Assembly (NCBI RefSeq): GCF_010104355.1
Contig: NZ_CP044972.1
Span: forward strand, 62,001-126,000
Reading direction: 5' to 3'
Source: Hydrogenophaga sp. PBL-H3
GTDB lineage: Bacteria > Pseudomonadota > Gammaproteobacteria > Burkholderiales > Burkholderiaceae_C
Length of the DNA stretch: 64,000 bases
Every line of letters begins with the position of its first letter. Position 1 is the stretch's first letter. The translations under genes were made by a program, and so were the position numbers. Under the pieces are notes generated by a model that searched no databases, was not told where the DNA came from, and saw only the letters and a list, made by a program, of their open reading frames with translations. Shown in pieces: positions 1-7,525 of this stretch.

Positions 1-480
1 GGTGAGTTCGTCGTGGTGGGGGTCGGCGTGGTGGGCCACGGTGGCCAGCAGGCCCAGAAGGGCGCCCACCGGAATGGCCGCGTAGGCCCAAGACATGGAC
101 AGGTCCAGGCTGGCAAAGGTCTGGAAGCGCACGCGCCAGACCAGATCCACGCCAAACCACAGCACCACCGAGAAGAAAGTCAGGTTGACCAAGGTGATGA
201 CCCAGCGCACCGTGCTGCGCCACGCACCGCGCGAGACGCGCAGCATCAGATCCACCGAAATCAGCGCGCCCTGGCGCAGCGCCACCACCGTGCCCAGCAT
301 GACCATCCAGATCAGCAGGCGGCGCATGATTTCTTCGGTCCAGGTCGATGGTTGAGAGAAGATGAAACGGGTAATGACCTGCCACATGCCCAGGCACGAG
401 ATCACGGCCAGGATGGCGCAGGCCACGGTCATGCACAGGCCGGTGATGCGGCGGTCGATGGCGAGGATGAAGGATTTCAT
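1..480 (-). CDS. TRAP transporter small permease (DctQ family), 3' end missing
   Basis: Small membrane subunit of a tripartite ATP-independent periplasmic transporter. It sits between the solute-binding protein and the large DctM permease, which should lie beyond the left edge. Reverse-strand reading from the ATG at 480 is open to base 1 (160 codons, no stop). It starts MKSFILAIDRRITGLCM and shows hydrophobic helices at about residues 12-33, 50-70, 95-113 and 128-146, with the DctQ-like stretch TWTEEIMRRLLIW near residue 46. It follows dctP by 167 bases on the same strand, so it probably serves tetronate uptake for this operon. Family identity is strong; the substrate is inferred from neighbours. 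Confidence 0.85.
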   Translation of the reverse strand, partial: MKSFILAIDRRITGLCMTVACAILAVISCLGMWQVITRFIFSQPSTWTEEIMRRLLIWMVMLGTVVALRQGALISVDLMLRVSRGAWRSTVRWVITLVNLTFFSVVLWFGVDLVWRVRFQTFASLDLSMSWAYAAIPVGALLGLLATVAHHADPHHDELT

Positions 481-570
481 GGGCAGGTTCCGGTCAACAC
501 GCGACAGGTGGCGCAACGAAAGAAATGACCCCGCAACAAGCGAGGGGGAGCAAACCCAGAAACACCCAGG

Positions 571-636
571 GTCCGGCTTCGCCGGCCCAAGGTGTTGTCC
601 CCCCTCAGGGGGGAAGACGGGCCCGAAGGCCCGGCG
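571..636. repeat. GC-rich intergenic element of three small hairpins
   Basis: Three perfect stem-loops follow each other: CCGGC/GCCGG at 573-585 with loop TTC, CCCCCC/GGGGGG at 599-613 with loop TCA, and CGGGCC/GGCCCG at 618-633 with loop CGAA. They lie between dctP and the DctQ gene. Their form matches the REP-like intergenic palindromes common in Comamonadaceae genomes. In the transcript they could stabilise the upstream dctP message. That role is inference. Confidence 0.6.
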
Positions 637-647
637 CAGGGGGCGCG

Positions 648-1619
648 TTATTTGACGGCTTGGATTGCAGCGATCTTGTCGGCGCCGAACTCTTTCGCGA
701 AGCCCGCGTAGGCGGGTGCCACGGCCTTGCGGAAGCTCTCGCCATTGACCTTCTCGACCACCTGCATGCCTTCGCTCTTGAGCTGGGCAATGCCGGTGTT
801 CTCGTCGTCGTTGACCTTTTTGCGCTGGGCTGCGGCGCCCTTTTTGGCCGCCTCGGTGAACACCGCCTTGTCGGCGGCGGACAGCTTGCTCCACACCGCG
901 GGCGAGAGGATCAGCGCAGCGGGCGAGTACACGTGGCCGGTCAGCGACAGGTGCTTCTGCACTTGCGAAAACTTGGACGCCAGGATCACTGGAATCGGGT
1001 TTTCCTGACCATCGACCGTGCCCTGCTGCAGCGCGGTGAACAGCTCCGGGAAGGCCATGGGCGTGGGCAGGATGCCGAAGGTCTTGTAGCCGTCCATGTG
1101 CACCTTGTTCTCCATGGTGCGCATCTTCAGGCCGCTGGCATCGGTGGCCTGGTTGATGGGGCGCTTGCTGTTGGTCATGTGGCGAAAGCCGTTTTCGGTC
1201 CAGGCCAGGTTGATCAGGCCCTTGGCTTCCATCTTCTTCTGCAGGTCCTGACCGATCGGGCCGTCCATCACCTTGCGCGCGTGGTCGTAGTCGCGGAACA
1301 GGAAGGGGATGTCGACGATCTTGACCTCCGGCACGAAGTTGCCCAGCGGGCCGGTGGAGGTGTTGACGAGGTCTTGCGTGCCCAGTTGCACCGCTTCGAT
1401 CTGCTCGCGCTCACCGCCCAGGGACGAGTTGGGGAACTGCTGGCACTTGTAGCGGCCCTGTGTGCCCTTTTCCATTTCCTCGCAGAACACCGTGGAGCCC
1501 ACACCGTAGTGCGACGCGGCCGAGGTGGCGTAGCCGATCTTCAATACGGTCTGGGCCTGAACGGCGCCAGAGGCGGCCAGGATGGCGGCGAGAGCGATGG
1601 GTTTGATGAGTTGTTTCAT
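648..1619 (-). CDS. TRAP transporter substrate-binding protein (DctP family)
   Basis: Periplasmic solute receptor that hands its ligand to the TRAP permease. The 323-residue protein has a Sec signal peptide (MKQLIKPIALAAILAASGAVQA, cleavage after residue 22) and the DctP fold with the conserved stretch LKMRTMENKVHMDGYKTFG. It carries the Arg of the LKMRT motif that usually contacts a carboxylate. A GGAGAC ribosome site lies 8 bases before the ATG. It is last but one visible gene of the tetronate operon, 60 bases after denD, so L-threonate or D-erythronate is the likely ligand (inference). Length is normal for the family. Confidence 0.9.
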   Translation of the reverse strand: MKQLIKPIALAAILAASGAVQAQTVLKIGYATSAASHYGVGSTVFCEEMEKGTQGRYKCQQFPNSSLGGEREQIEAVQLGTQDLVNTSTGPLGNFVPEVKIVDIPFLFRDYDHARKVMDGPIGQDLQKKMEAKGLINLAWTENGFRHMTNSKRPINQATDASGLKMRTMENKVHMDGYKTFGILPTPMAFPELFTALQQGTVDGQENPIPVILASKFSQVQKHLSLTGHVYSPAALILSPAVWSKLSAADKAVFTEAAKKGAAAQRKKVNDDENTGIAQLKSEGMQVVEKVNGESFRKAVAPAYAGFAKEFGADKIAAIQAVK

Positions 1620-1679
1620 GGACGGTGTCTCCGTTGTGGTTGGGGGAAGGGAACAGGGAACGCAAACAAAAAAAGGCGA

Positions 1680-2714
1680 TCAGGCCCGCGGCGGCAGACC
1701 CAGGCGCGCGCGGGCTTGGGGAAGGCCCACCGCATCGGGTTGGTCTCGCACGTACTGCTGCAGCACGGCGGTGAAGCTGGTGTCGGCCACCAGACCCAGG
1801 CGCGGCGCGCGCACGCTCTCAAAGCGCGATGGCCAGCCGGCCACGATGCCGGCAATCGCGGCGTCGGGCACGTGGGTGATGAGGCCCATCACCTCGGGGC
1901 CGGCCAGATCTCCAAGCGCGGCGAGCATGTCGCGCACGCTCACAGTGAGCGCCGGCAGGTTGAGGGCGGTGCGGCCACCGAAGTCCTCGCGGCTGGCGTT
2001 GGCCACGGCCACAATGCCCGCCACCGTGTTGGCCGGTGACGACAGCGCCACGCGCGTGTCCAGGTCCACCGGGCAAGTGCTGGGCAGACCTGCCAGCGGT
2101 TCGCGGAACAGGCCCGAGAGGAAGCCCGAGGCCGCGCCGTTGGGCCGACCGGGGCGCACCGAGACGGTCATGAGGCGCGCCGCGCGGCCGTCGATGAAGT
2201 CCTTGCGGGTGTAGTCGGCCACCAGCTGTTCACACACGAACTTGTGGATGCCGTAGCTCGATTGCGGCGTGGGCAGGGTGTCGTCGCGCACCACGGCGGG
2301 CAGGGGCACGGCGGCGTCGCTGCCGAACACCGCCACCGAGCTGGAGAAGAAGAACAGCGGTGGTCGGTGGCCACCCAGGGTCTGCGCGCGGCAGGCGTCC
2401 AGCAGGCAGCGTGTGGTGTCCAGGTTGGCGTGCAGGCCCAGGTCGAAGTTGGCCTCGCATTCGCCCGACACGGCCGAGGCCAGGTGGAACACCGCGTCCC
2501 ACGGCTCGGCCATCAGGGTGGGGATGTTCGCCAGCAGGTCGCCCGCGTGGTGCCGAACGCGTGCGTCGCCGGTGAGCACCGTGTCGCGCGGTGCCACCAG
2601 GTCGGCCAGCATCAGTTGTGTGATGGTCTCGCCGCGCAGCGTGCCAGCCTGCAGCAGGGTGTGGGCCAGGCGCGTGCCCAGGAAGCCGGCGCCGCCGGTG
2701 ATGAGGACTTTCAT
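1680..2714 (-). CDS. denD: D-erythronate dehydrogenase (DenD), SDR/epimerase fold
   Basis: NAD-dependent enzyme expected to oxidise D-erythronate to 2-dehydro-D-erythronate, feeding OtnI. The start [13 protein letters not shown] gives the N-terminal Rossmann motif GGAGFLG immediately. The active-site pattern Ser ([10 protein letters not shown]) followed by SYGIHK (Tyr-x3-Lys) is intact. It is 344 residues, normal for DenD. The ATG at 2714 overlaps the otnI stop in an ATGA, so translation is coupled. A longer in-frame extension upstream lies inside otnI and is rejected. Assignment to DenD rather than another epimerase rests on the operon, which holds every other step of the pathway. Confidence 0.87.
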   Translation of the reverse strand: MKVLITGGAGFLGTRLAHTLLQAGTLRGETITQLMLADLVAPRDTVLTGDARVRHHAGDLLANIPTLMAEPWDAVFHLASAVSGECEANFDLGLHANLDTTRCLLDACRAQTLGGHRPPLFFFSSSVAVFGSDAAVPLPAVVRDDTLPTPQSSYGIHKFVCEQLVADYTRKDFIDGRAARLMTVSVRPGRPNGAASGFLSGLFREPLAGLPSTCPVDLDTRVALSSPANTVAGIVAVANASREDFGGRTALNLPALTVSVRDMLAALGDLAGPEVMGLITHVPDAAIAGIVAGWPSRFESVRAPRLGLVADTSFTAVLQQYVRDQPDAVGLPQARARLGLPPRA

Positions 2715-3508
2715 GCAAGTGCTTTCTGTGAGGACTGGTACCGGCGCAACCAGCCCAGGCCTTCGCTGGTGCCGGCCTTGGGGCGGTATTCGCAGCCCAC
2801 GAAACCGGCGTAGCCCAGCTGGTCGAGCAGGTCGAAGAGGTGCGGGAAATTCACTTCGCCGCCATCGGGTTCGTGGCGGTCGGGCACGCCCGCGATCTGG
2901 ATGTGCCCCACACCAGCGAAGTGCTTTTGCAGCCGCCGGCTCAGATCGCCTTCCATGATCTGGCAGTGGTAGAAGTCCATCTGCACCTTCAGGTAGGGCG
3001 CACCCACTGCCGTCAGCACATCGTGCGCCTGCTGCTGCAGGCTGAGGAAGTACCCTGGCATGTCGCGGCTGTTGATGGGTTCGATCAGCAGGCTCACGCC
3101 CAGCGGGGCGAGGCGTGCTGCGGCTTGGCGGAGATTGGCAACATAGGTGGCGTTGCGCGCGGCGGTATCGCTGCCGGCGGGGATCAGGCCCGCCATGGCA
3201 TGCACGCGCTGACAACCCGTCGCTTCAATGTAGGGCAGCGCCTGCTCAAGCGCCGCAGCGAACTCGGCCTCGCGCCCGGGGTGGCAGGCCATGCCACGTT
3301 CGCCAGCGGCCCAGTCGCCCGGAGGCAGGTTGAACAGGGCCTGCGTGAGGCCGTGGTCCTTCAGGCGCGCGCCGATGTCGCCCGGCGCGTGCTCGTAAGG
3401 AAAGAGGTACTCCACCGCATCGAAGCCATCGCGCGCGGCGGCGGCGAAGCGGTCGAGGAACGGCACCTCGGTGTACATCATGGACAGGTTGGCGGCGAAG
3501 CGGGGCAT
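2711..3508 (-). CDS. otnI: 2-oxo-tetronate isomerase (OtnI), hydroxypyruvate-isomerase-like TIM barrel
   Basis: Converts 2-oxo-tetronate from LtnD or DenD to 3-oxo-tetronate, the OtnK substrate. The 265-residue protein belongs to the xylose-isomerase-like TIM-barrel family. Visible metal and acid residues include [20 protein letters not shown], and a final EYRP. The start [11 protein letters not shown] at 3508 is chosen because it matches the usual N-terminus; a 10-residue upstream extension would run into the repeat element. It lies downstream of otnC after a 95-base gap that holds a palindromic element, and its stop overlaps the denD start by 4 nt. Confidence 0.88.
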   Translation of the reverse strand: MPRFAANLSMMYTEVPFLDRFAAAARDGFDAVEYLFPYEHAPGDIGARLKDHGLTQALFNLPPGDWAAGERGMACHPGREAEFAAALEQALPYIEATGCQRVHAMAGLIPAGSDTAARNATYVANLRQAAARLAPLGVSLLIEPINSRDMPGYFLSLQQQAHDVLTAVGAPYLKVQMDFYHCQIMEGDLSRRLQKHFAGVGHIQIAGVPDRHEPDGGEVNFPHLFDLLDQLGYAGFVGCEYRPKAGTSEGLGWLRRYQSSQKALA

Positions 3509-3524
3509 CTGTTCAAGCCTCCCG

Positions 3525-3600
3525 CCGGGCCGCCCCAAGGCAGGCTTGCGCCCCCTCGGGGGGCAGCGAATACACGAAGTGATGAGCGTGGGGGTTCATG
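3525..3600. repeat. REP-like palindromic element inside the tetronate operon
   Basis: The gap between otnC and otnI holds GC-rich inverted repeats: a CCCC/GGGG hairpin around 3551-3563 and CAC-GAA-GTG at 3573-3581, flanked by CCGCCCC and GTGGGGG. The arrangement resembles the intergenic elements scattered in Comamonadaceae genomes. It breaks an otherwise overlapping gene series. Copy number in the genome cannot be seen from this window. Confidence 0.55.
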
Positions 3601-3603
3601 GTT

Positions 3604-4281
3604 CTACCAGGGGGCGTTGAATCGGGCGCGCAGGTCGTCGATCTGTGCATCGGTCAGTGGCGTCGGGCGGCGCTCGGTGAGCAGCCACAGGCGCGCGGTT
3701 TCTTCGAGTTCTTCGAGCAGCGCCATGGCACTGCCCGGGCTGTCGTGCCACACGGTGGGGCCCAGGCGCTCGAGCATCACCGCGCGCAGCGGAGTGTTCG
3801 ATGCCGCCATGAGTGCGGCCACGTCATCGGCCACTGTGGCATCGCCGGGCACGCGGTAGGGCACCAGCGGCACGTGGCCCACCTTCATCACCTGGTAAGG
3901 CGTGAGCGGAGGGAGGATGTCATCGCTGCGCCAGACGCCGTGCAGCGTGAGCGCCACGAGGTGTGTGGAGTGTGTGTGCAGGACGCAATGCGCGTCGGAG
4001 GCTGCAGCATAGATACGGCGGTGCAGGGCGAGCGTCTTGCTCGCGCGAGCACCGACCAGCGCGGTGCCGTCTTCCGCCACCCAGGCCAGTTGCCCGGCGT
4101 CGAGAAAGCCCAGGCAGGCGTCGGTGGGCGTGATGAGAAAACCGCCGCCCTGCTCGGCGGTGAGCCGCACGCTGATGTTCCCAGCGGTGGAATGCACGAG
4201 CCCGCGCTGGAACAGGCTGGTGCCCACGCGCACGATGTCGGCGCGCACGGCGTCCTGGGCGGCGGGCCAGCGGGTGCTCAC
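3604..4281 (-). CDS. otnC: 3-oxo-tetronate 4-phosphate decarboxylase (OtnC), class II aldolase fold
   Basis: Last step of the pathway: decarboxylation of 3-oxo-tetronate 4-phosphate to dihydroxyacetone phosphate. The 225-residue protein has the class II aldolase/adducin features GNISVR near residue 35 and the zinc-binding HTHSTH near residue 101. The third zinc histidine, normally in an NHG motif, is absent: the matching position reads MLERLGPTVWH. A histidine four residues further on may substitute. It starts with GTG at 4281, overlapping the otnK stop as GTGA. Function is assigned from family and operon; the missing histidine is a real caveat. Confidence 0.83.
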   Translation of the reverse strand: MSTRWPAAQDAVRADIVRVGTSLFQRGLVHSTAGNISVRLTAEQGGGFLITPTDACLGFLDAGQLAWVAEDGTALVGARASKTLALHRRIYAAASDAHCVLHTHSTHLVALTLHGVWRSDDILPPLTPYQVMKVGHVPLVPYRVPGDATVADDVAALMAASNTPLRAVMLERLGPTVWHDSPGSAMALLEELEETARLWLLTERRPTPLTDAQIDDLRARFNAPW

Positions 4282-5555
4282 AGATCTACCCCCGCCTGCC
4301 GCAAAGCCTGGGCGAAGAAATCAACGCCACCGAAGTTGCCCGACTTGAGCGCCAGTTGCACGGTGCCGCCCTGGCCGGGAAGGTGGGCCTGCGTCCAAGG
4401 CACGCCGGGACAGATGGGCGCACCGATGCGCAGTTGCTGCACACCGAGCGCCTGCACCACGGCGCCCGAGGTCTCGCCGCCGGCCACCACCAGCCGGCGC
4501 ACGCCGCACGCCACCAGGCCGTGCGCGATGTGGGCCAACGCGTGTTCCACCAGCGCACCCGCGGCCTGCACACCCAGCGCAGCCTGCACGGCGCGCACGC
4601 TCTCGGGCGCGGCGGTGGCGTACACCAGCACCGGGCCTTGGGCCAGCGCGGCGGTGGCCTGGGCCAGCACCGTGCTGGCGGTCTGCCGCCCTTCGTGCAG
4701 GGCCAGCGGGTCGATCAGCAAGGCAGTGCGCCCGGCGGTCTGCCATTGCGCCACCTGCGCGTTGGTGGCCTCGGAGCACGAGCCCGACACCACGGCCGAG
4801 GGTCCGTTCAGGCGCTCCAGCGTGGCGGCGTTGGCATTGGGGGTGAACCAGCCACGCTGCGCGTAGGCCGGCGGCAGGCCCAGGGCCACGCCCGATCCGG
4901 CGGTCAGCAGCGGCAGGTCGGCGCAGGCGTCGGCGAGCGTCAGCAGGTGGGCGTTGCTCACCGCATCGGCCACGGCGATCTTCACGCCCTCGGCGCGCAG
5001 TTGCGTGATGCGCTCGCGCACCGCCGGCACGCCGCCGTCAAGCGCGTCGTGGCGCAGCAGGCCCACCGCGTGAGCCGTCTGCGCCTGCAGCACACGCACC
5101 AGGTTGGCGTCTGTCATGGGGGTGAGCGGGTGGTGGCGCATGCCCGAGTCGCTCAGCAGTGCATCACCTACAAACAGGTGGCCGCGGAACACGGTGCGGC
5201 CGTTCTCTGGGAAGGCGGGGCAAGCGATCGTGAAGTCGGTGCCGAGCGCGGCCATCAGCGCGTCGGTGACCGGGCCGATGTTGCCCTTCGGGGTGGAATC
5301 GAAGGTGGAGCAGTACTTGAAATAGACCTGCTTGGCACCTGCAGTTCGCAAAGCGGCCAGTGCCTCCAGGCTTTGCGCCACCGCTTCGTCCGGTGCGACA
5401 GTGCGGGTCTTGAGCGCGATCACCACCGCGTCGGCCTGGGGCAGACCGCCGTCGGGCACGCCCAGCACCTGCACCGTGTGCATGCCGGCGCGCACCAGCA
5501 TGCTGGCCACGTCGGTGGCGCCGGTGAAGTCGTCCGCGATAACGCCCAGAATCAT
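4278..5555 (-). CDS. otnK: 3-oxo-tetronate kinase (OtnK), DUF1537 family
   Basis: ATP-dependent kinase that phosphorylates 3-oxo-tetronate at O4. The 425-residue length is typical. The N-terminal substrate domain opens with GVIADDFTGATDVA, the family signature. The C-terminal nucleotide-binding domain contains the glycine motif VVAGGETSGAVVQALG near residue 360. Its ATG overlaps the ltnD stop by 4 nt and its stop overlaps the otnC GTG, so the three genes are translationally coupled. Both key motifs are intact. Confidence 0.92.
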   Translation of the reverse strand: MILGVIADDFTGATDVASMLVRAGMHTVQVLGVPDGGLPQADAVVIALKTRTVAPDEAVAQSLEALAALRTAGAKQVYFKYCSTFDSTPKGNIGPVTDALMAALGTDFTIACPAFPENGRTVFRGHLFVGDALLSDSGMRHHPLTPMTDANLVRVLQAQTAHAVGLLRHDALDGGVPAVRERITQLRAEGVKIAVADAVSNAHLLTLADACADLPLLTAGSGVALGLPPAYAQRGWFTPNANAATLERLNGPSAVVSGSCSEATNAQVAQWQTAGRTALLIDPLALHEGRQTASTVLAQATAALAQGPVLVYATAAPESVRAVQAALGVQAAGALVEHALAHIAHGLVACGVRRLVVAGGETSGAVVQALGVQQLRIGAPICPGVPWTQAHLPGQGGTVQLALKSGNFGGVDFFAQALRQAGVDL

Positions 5556-6475
5556 GCGGCGACCTTCTGCGGCTGCGGCAGTTCCAGACCCGCCATTTGC
5601 GCGTAAAACTTCACCACCGCCGAATCGTCTTCACCGCCCAGGCCCATGGCCGCGGTGGCGAGGTAGAGCTGGTGCGCGGCGGCGGCCAGCGGCAATGGAA
5701 ACTTGAGCTGGCGCGCTGCGTCGAGCACGATGCCCAGGTCCTTCACGAAGATGTTCACCGCCGACAGCGGTGTGTAGTCGCCGTCCAGGATGTGGGGCAC
5801 GCGGTTCTCGAACATCCAGCTCATGCCGGCGGAGTTGCAGATCACCTCGTACAGCTGGCGCGGCTCCGCACCGGCCCGAATGCCCAGCGCCATGGCTTCA
5901 CAGGCGGTGGCAATGTGCACGCCCGCCAAATGCTGGTTGACCATCTTCACGGTGGAGCCGATGCCCGCCTGGTCGCCCAAGCGGTAGACCTTGCCGGCGA
6001 ACGCGTCGAGCACTTGGCCGGCGGCCGCAAAGGCGTCGGGCTTGCCCGAGGCCATGACCGTCATCTGCCCCGCGGCTGCTTTTTTGGCGCCACCCGAGAC
6101 CGGGCCATCGATCAGCCAATGGCCGCTGTCGGCGAGGCGCTGTTCCCACACTGGAGGCAGAGCCGGGTCCACCGTGGCGGAGCACACCACCACGCCGCCG
6201 CGCTTCAACGAGGTTGCCAGGCCTGTCGCGCCAAACAGCACGTCTTCGGTCTGCGCAGCGTTGACCACCAGCACCAGCACCACGTCGCAGTGGCTGGCCA
6301 GTTCGGCGACGCTGGCGGTGGCGCGACCACCCGCTTGTTCGAAGGCCGCACGGGCTTCGGCGCGCGGGTCGCAGCCCCAGGTGGGCACGCCCTGGCGCAG
6401 GGCCGAGAGCGCGGCGCCCATGCCCATGGAGCCCAGGCCGACGACGCCGAGTGTGAGTGTGGATGCGTTGCTCAT
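5552..6475 (-). CDS. ltnD: L-threonate dehydrogenase (LtnD), 3-hydroxyisobutyrate-dehydrogenase family
   Basis: NAD-dependent oxidation of L-threonate to 2-oxo-tetronate. The 307-residue protein has the Rossmann motif GVVGLGSMGMG at residues 9-19, the substrate motif DGPVSGGAKKA near residue 124, and the catalytic lysine in GSTVKMVNQH near residue 172. The ATG at 6475 overlaps the regulator stop in an ATGA. With denD in the same operon, the strain can feed two epimeric tetronates into one pathway. Confidence 0.9.
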   Translation of the reverse strand: MSNASTLTLGVVGLGSMGMGAALSALRQGVPTWGCDPRAEARAAFEQAGGRATASVAELASHCDVVLVLVVNAAQTEDVLFGATGLATSLKRGGVVVCSATVDPALPPVWEQRLADSGHWLIDGPVSGGAKKAAAGQMTVMASGKPDAFAAAGQVLDAFAGKVYRLGDQAGIGSTVKMVNQHLAGVHIATACEAMALGIRAGAEPRQLYEVICNSAGMSWMFENRVPHILDGDYTPLSAVNIFVKDLGIVLDAARQLKFPLPLAAAAHQLYLATAAMGLGGEDDSAVVKFYAQMAGLELPQPQKVAA

Positions 6476-7233
6476 GAGGAAGAACCAGATGGGGATTGGG
6501 CAAGCAGCGCCCCGAGGGCGCGGCGGATCGAGGGAGCGGCGTTGTGCAGGCGCACTGCCGCGTTGTTCATGTGGAGCATGGCGGCCTGGCGCGCGGCCGT
6601 GGCGTCGCCGCGCATCACGGCTTCAGCGATGGCGCGGTGTTCTTCGCGCACCTGCACCATGTAGCCGCTGTCCAGCGCTTCGTTGGTGCGCGTCACGCTC
6701 ATGGCTTCGCGCTGGTACTGTTCAAGGAAGCCCAGCAGCCGTTCGTACTGCGGGTTCTCGGTGGCTCTGGCAATGCTGCGGTGAAAGGCCAGGTCTGCCT
6801 CCACGCCCTGAGCACCTTGGGGCGGGCAGGCCTCCAGCTGCTCCAGTGCATCCGCAATCACGCGGGCCTTCTCGGGTGTCATGCGCTGAGCGGCCAGGGC
6901 GGCCACATCGGCTTCGAGCCCGCGGCGCACCTCCACGACCTGGAGCACGCTCTCCATGGAGGTCACCACCATGGGGTCAAAGGCCAGGGCGCGTGCCTGG
7001 TGGCGTGGCGCCACGAACACCCCGGAGCCCTGGCGCGAGGTCAGCAAGCCGATGGACTTGAGTCGGCTGACGGCTTCTCGCACCACCGTGCGTGACACCC
7101 CGAATTGTTCGGCGAGACGTTGTTCGGTGGGCAGGCGTTCGTCAGGCGCCAACTCGCCCGACTCGATGCGCTGCAGAAGCAAACCGGCCAGTTTGTCGGT
7201 GAGGCGTTCGGGCGCTTGAAGGGCGTCGCTCAT
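6472..7233 (-). CDS. FadR-subfamily GntR transcriptional regulator of the tetronate operon
   Basis: First gene of the operon, probably a ligand-responsive repressor. The 253-residue protein has a winged-helix domain (about residues 10-75, with LPTEQRLAEQFGVSRTVVRE) and a C-terminal FCD domain. The FCD metal ligands are visible in DLAFHRSIA, REEHRAI and AMLHMNN. It overlaps ltnD by 4 nt, so it is co-transcribed with the genes it is likely to control. An imperfect 23-bp palindrome 28 bases upstream of its ATG (7261-7283) is a good autoregulatory operator candidate. The inducing ligand, a tetronate or a pathway intermediate, is inference. Confidence 0.9.
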   Translation of the reverse strand: MSDALQAPERLTDKLAGLLLQRIESGELAPDERLPTEQRLAEQFGVSRTVVREAVSRLKSIGLLTSRQGSGVFVAPRHQARALAFDPMVVTSMESVLQVVEVRRGLEADVAALAAQRMTPEKARVIADALEQLEACPPQGAQGVEADLAFHRSIARATENPQYERLLGFLEQYQREAMSVTRTNEALDSGYMVQVREEHRAIAEAVMRGDATAARQAAMLHMNNAAVRLHNAAPSIRRALGALLAQSPSGSSS

Positions 7234-7260
7234 GGCTGTTGAATGGGATTCTTTGTGTCA

Positions 7261-7283
7261 ATTTATATGGTCATCATACAAAT
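7261..7283. promoter_or_regulatory. Palindromic operator candidate for the GntR-type regulator
   Basis: The 23-bp stretch reads ATTT-TATATGG around its left half and CATACAAAT on the right, with 18 of 23 positions symmetric (consensus ATTTRTATGRTSAY, then the mirror). It ends 28 bases from the regulator start codon, where a repressor would overlap the promoter or block early elongation. It is markedly more AT-rich than its surroundings. Confidence 0.55.
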
Positions 7284-7525
7284 TCAAGCGAAAAATCCAC
7301 TCGTGGTTTTCCCTCGAAACGAGGCCCCGGCAGATCGAACGCAAGTCGCAGGAGACGGATGCTCGACGGATTGATCTGATGTTCAACACCTGCCGTACAT
7401 CAAGGTCCGCAGATGCAGAGCAGCCCAGATGGTTTGAGAATCAAACCGGAAACCATCCACCGGACCGGGTCAACTCCAACTCCCGTCGCTGCTGATTGCG
7501 AAATGGACGGCAGAGGCATGGCGCC
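7284..7525. other. Non-coding gap upstream of the tetronate operon
   Basis: No gene is recognised. The stretch holds a perfect small hairpin, GGTTTGA-GAA-TCAAACC at 7431-7447, and an alternative outer pairing GATGGTTT (7428-7435) with AAACCATC (7450-7457). It lies 3' of the SulP gene and 5' of the regulator promoter. There is no T-run, so it is not a clear intrinsic terminator; a protein-binding or RNA-structure role is possible. Confidence 0.4.

Noticed and set aside
1663..1682. Poly-T after denD on the minus strand as a terminator
   Set aside because: A run of seven T is present but only a 3-bp stem can precede it, and dctP follows directly as part of the operon.
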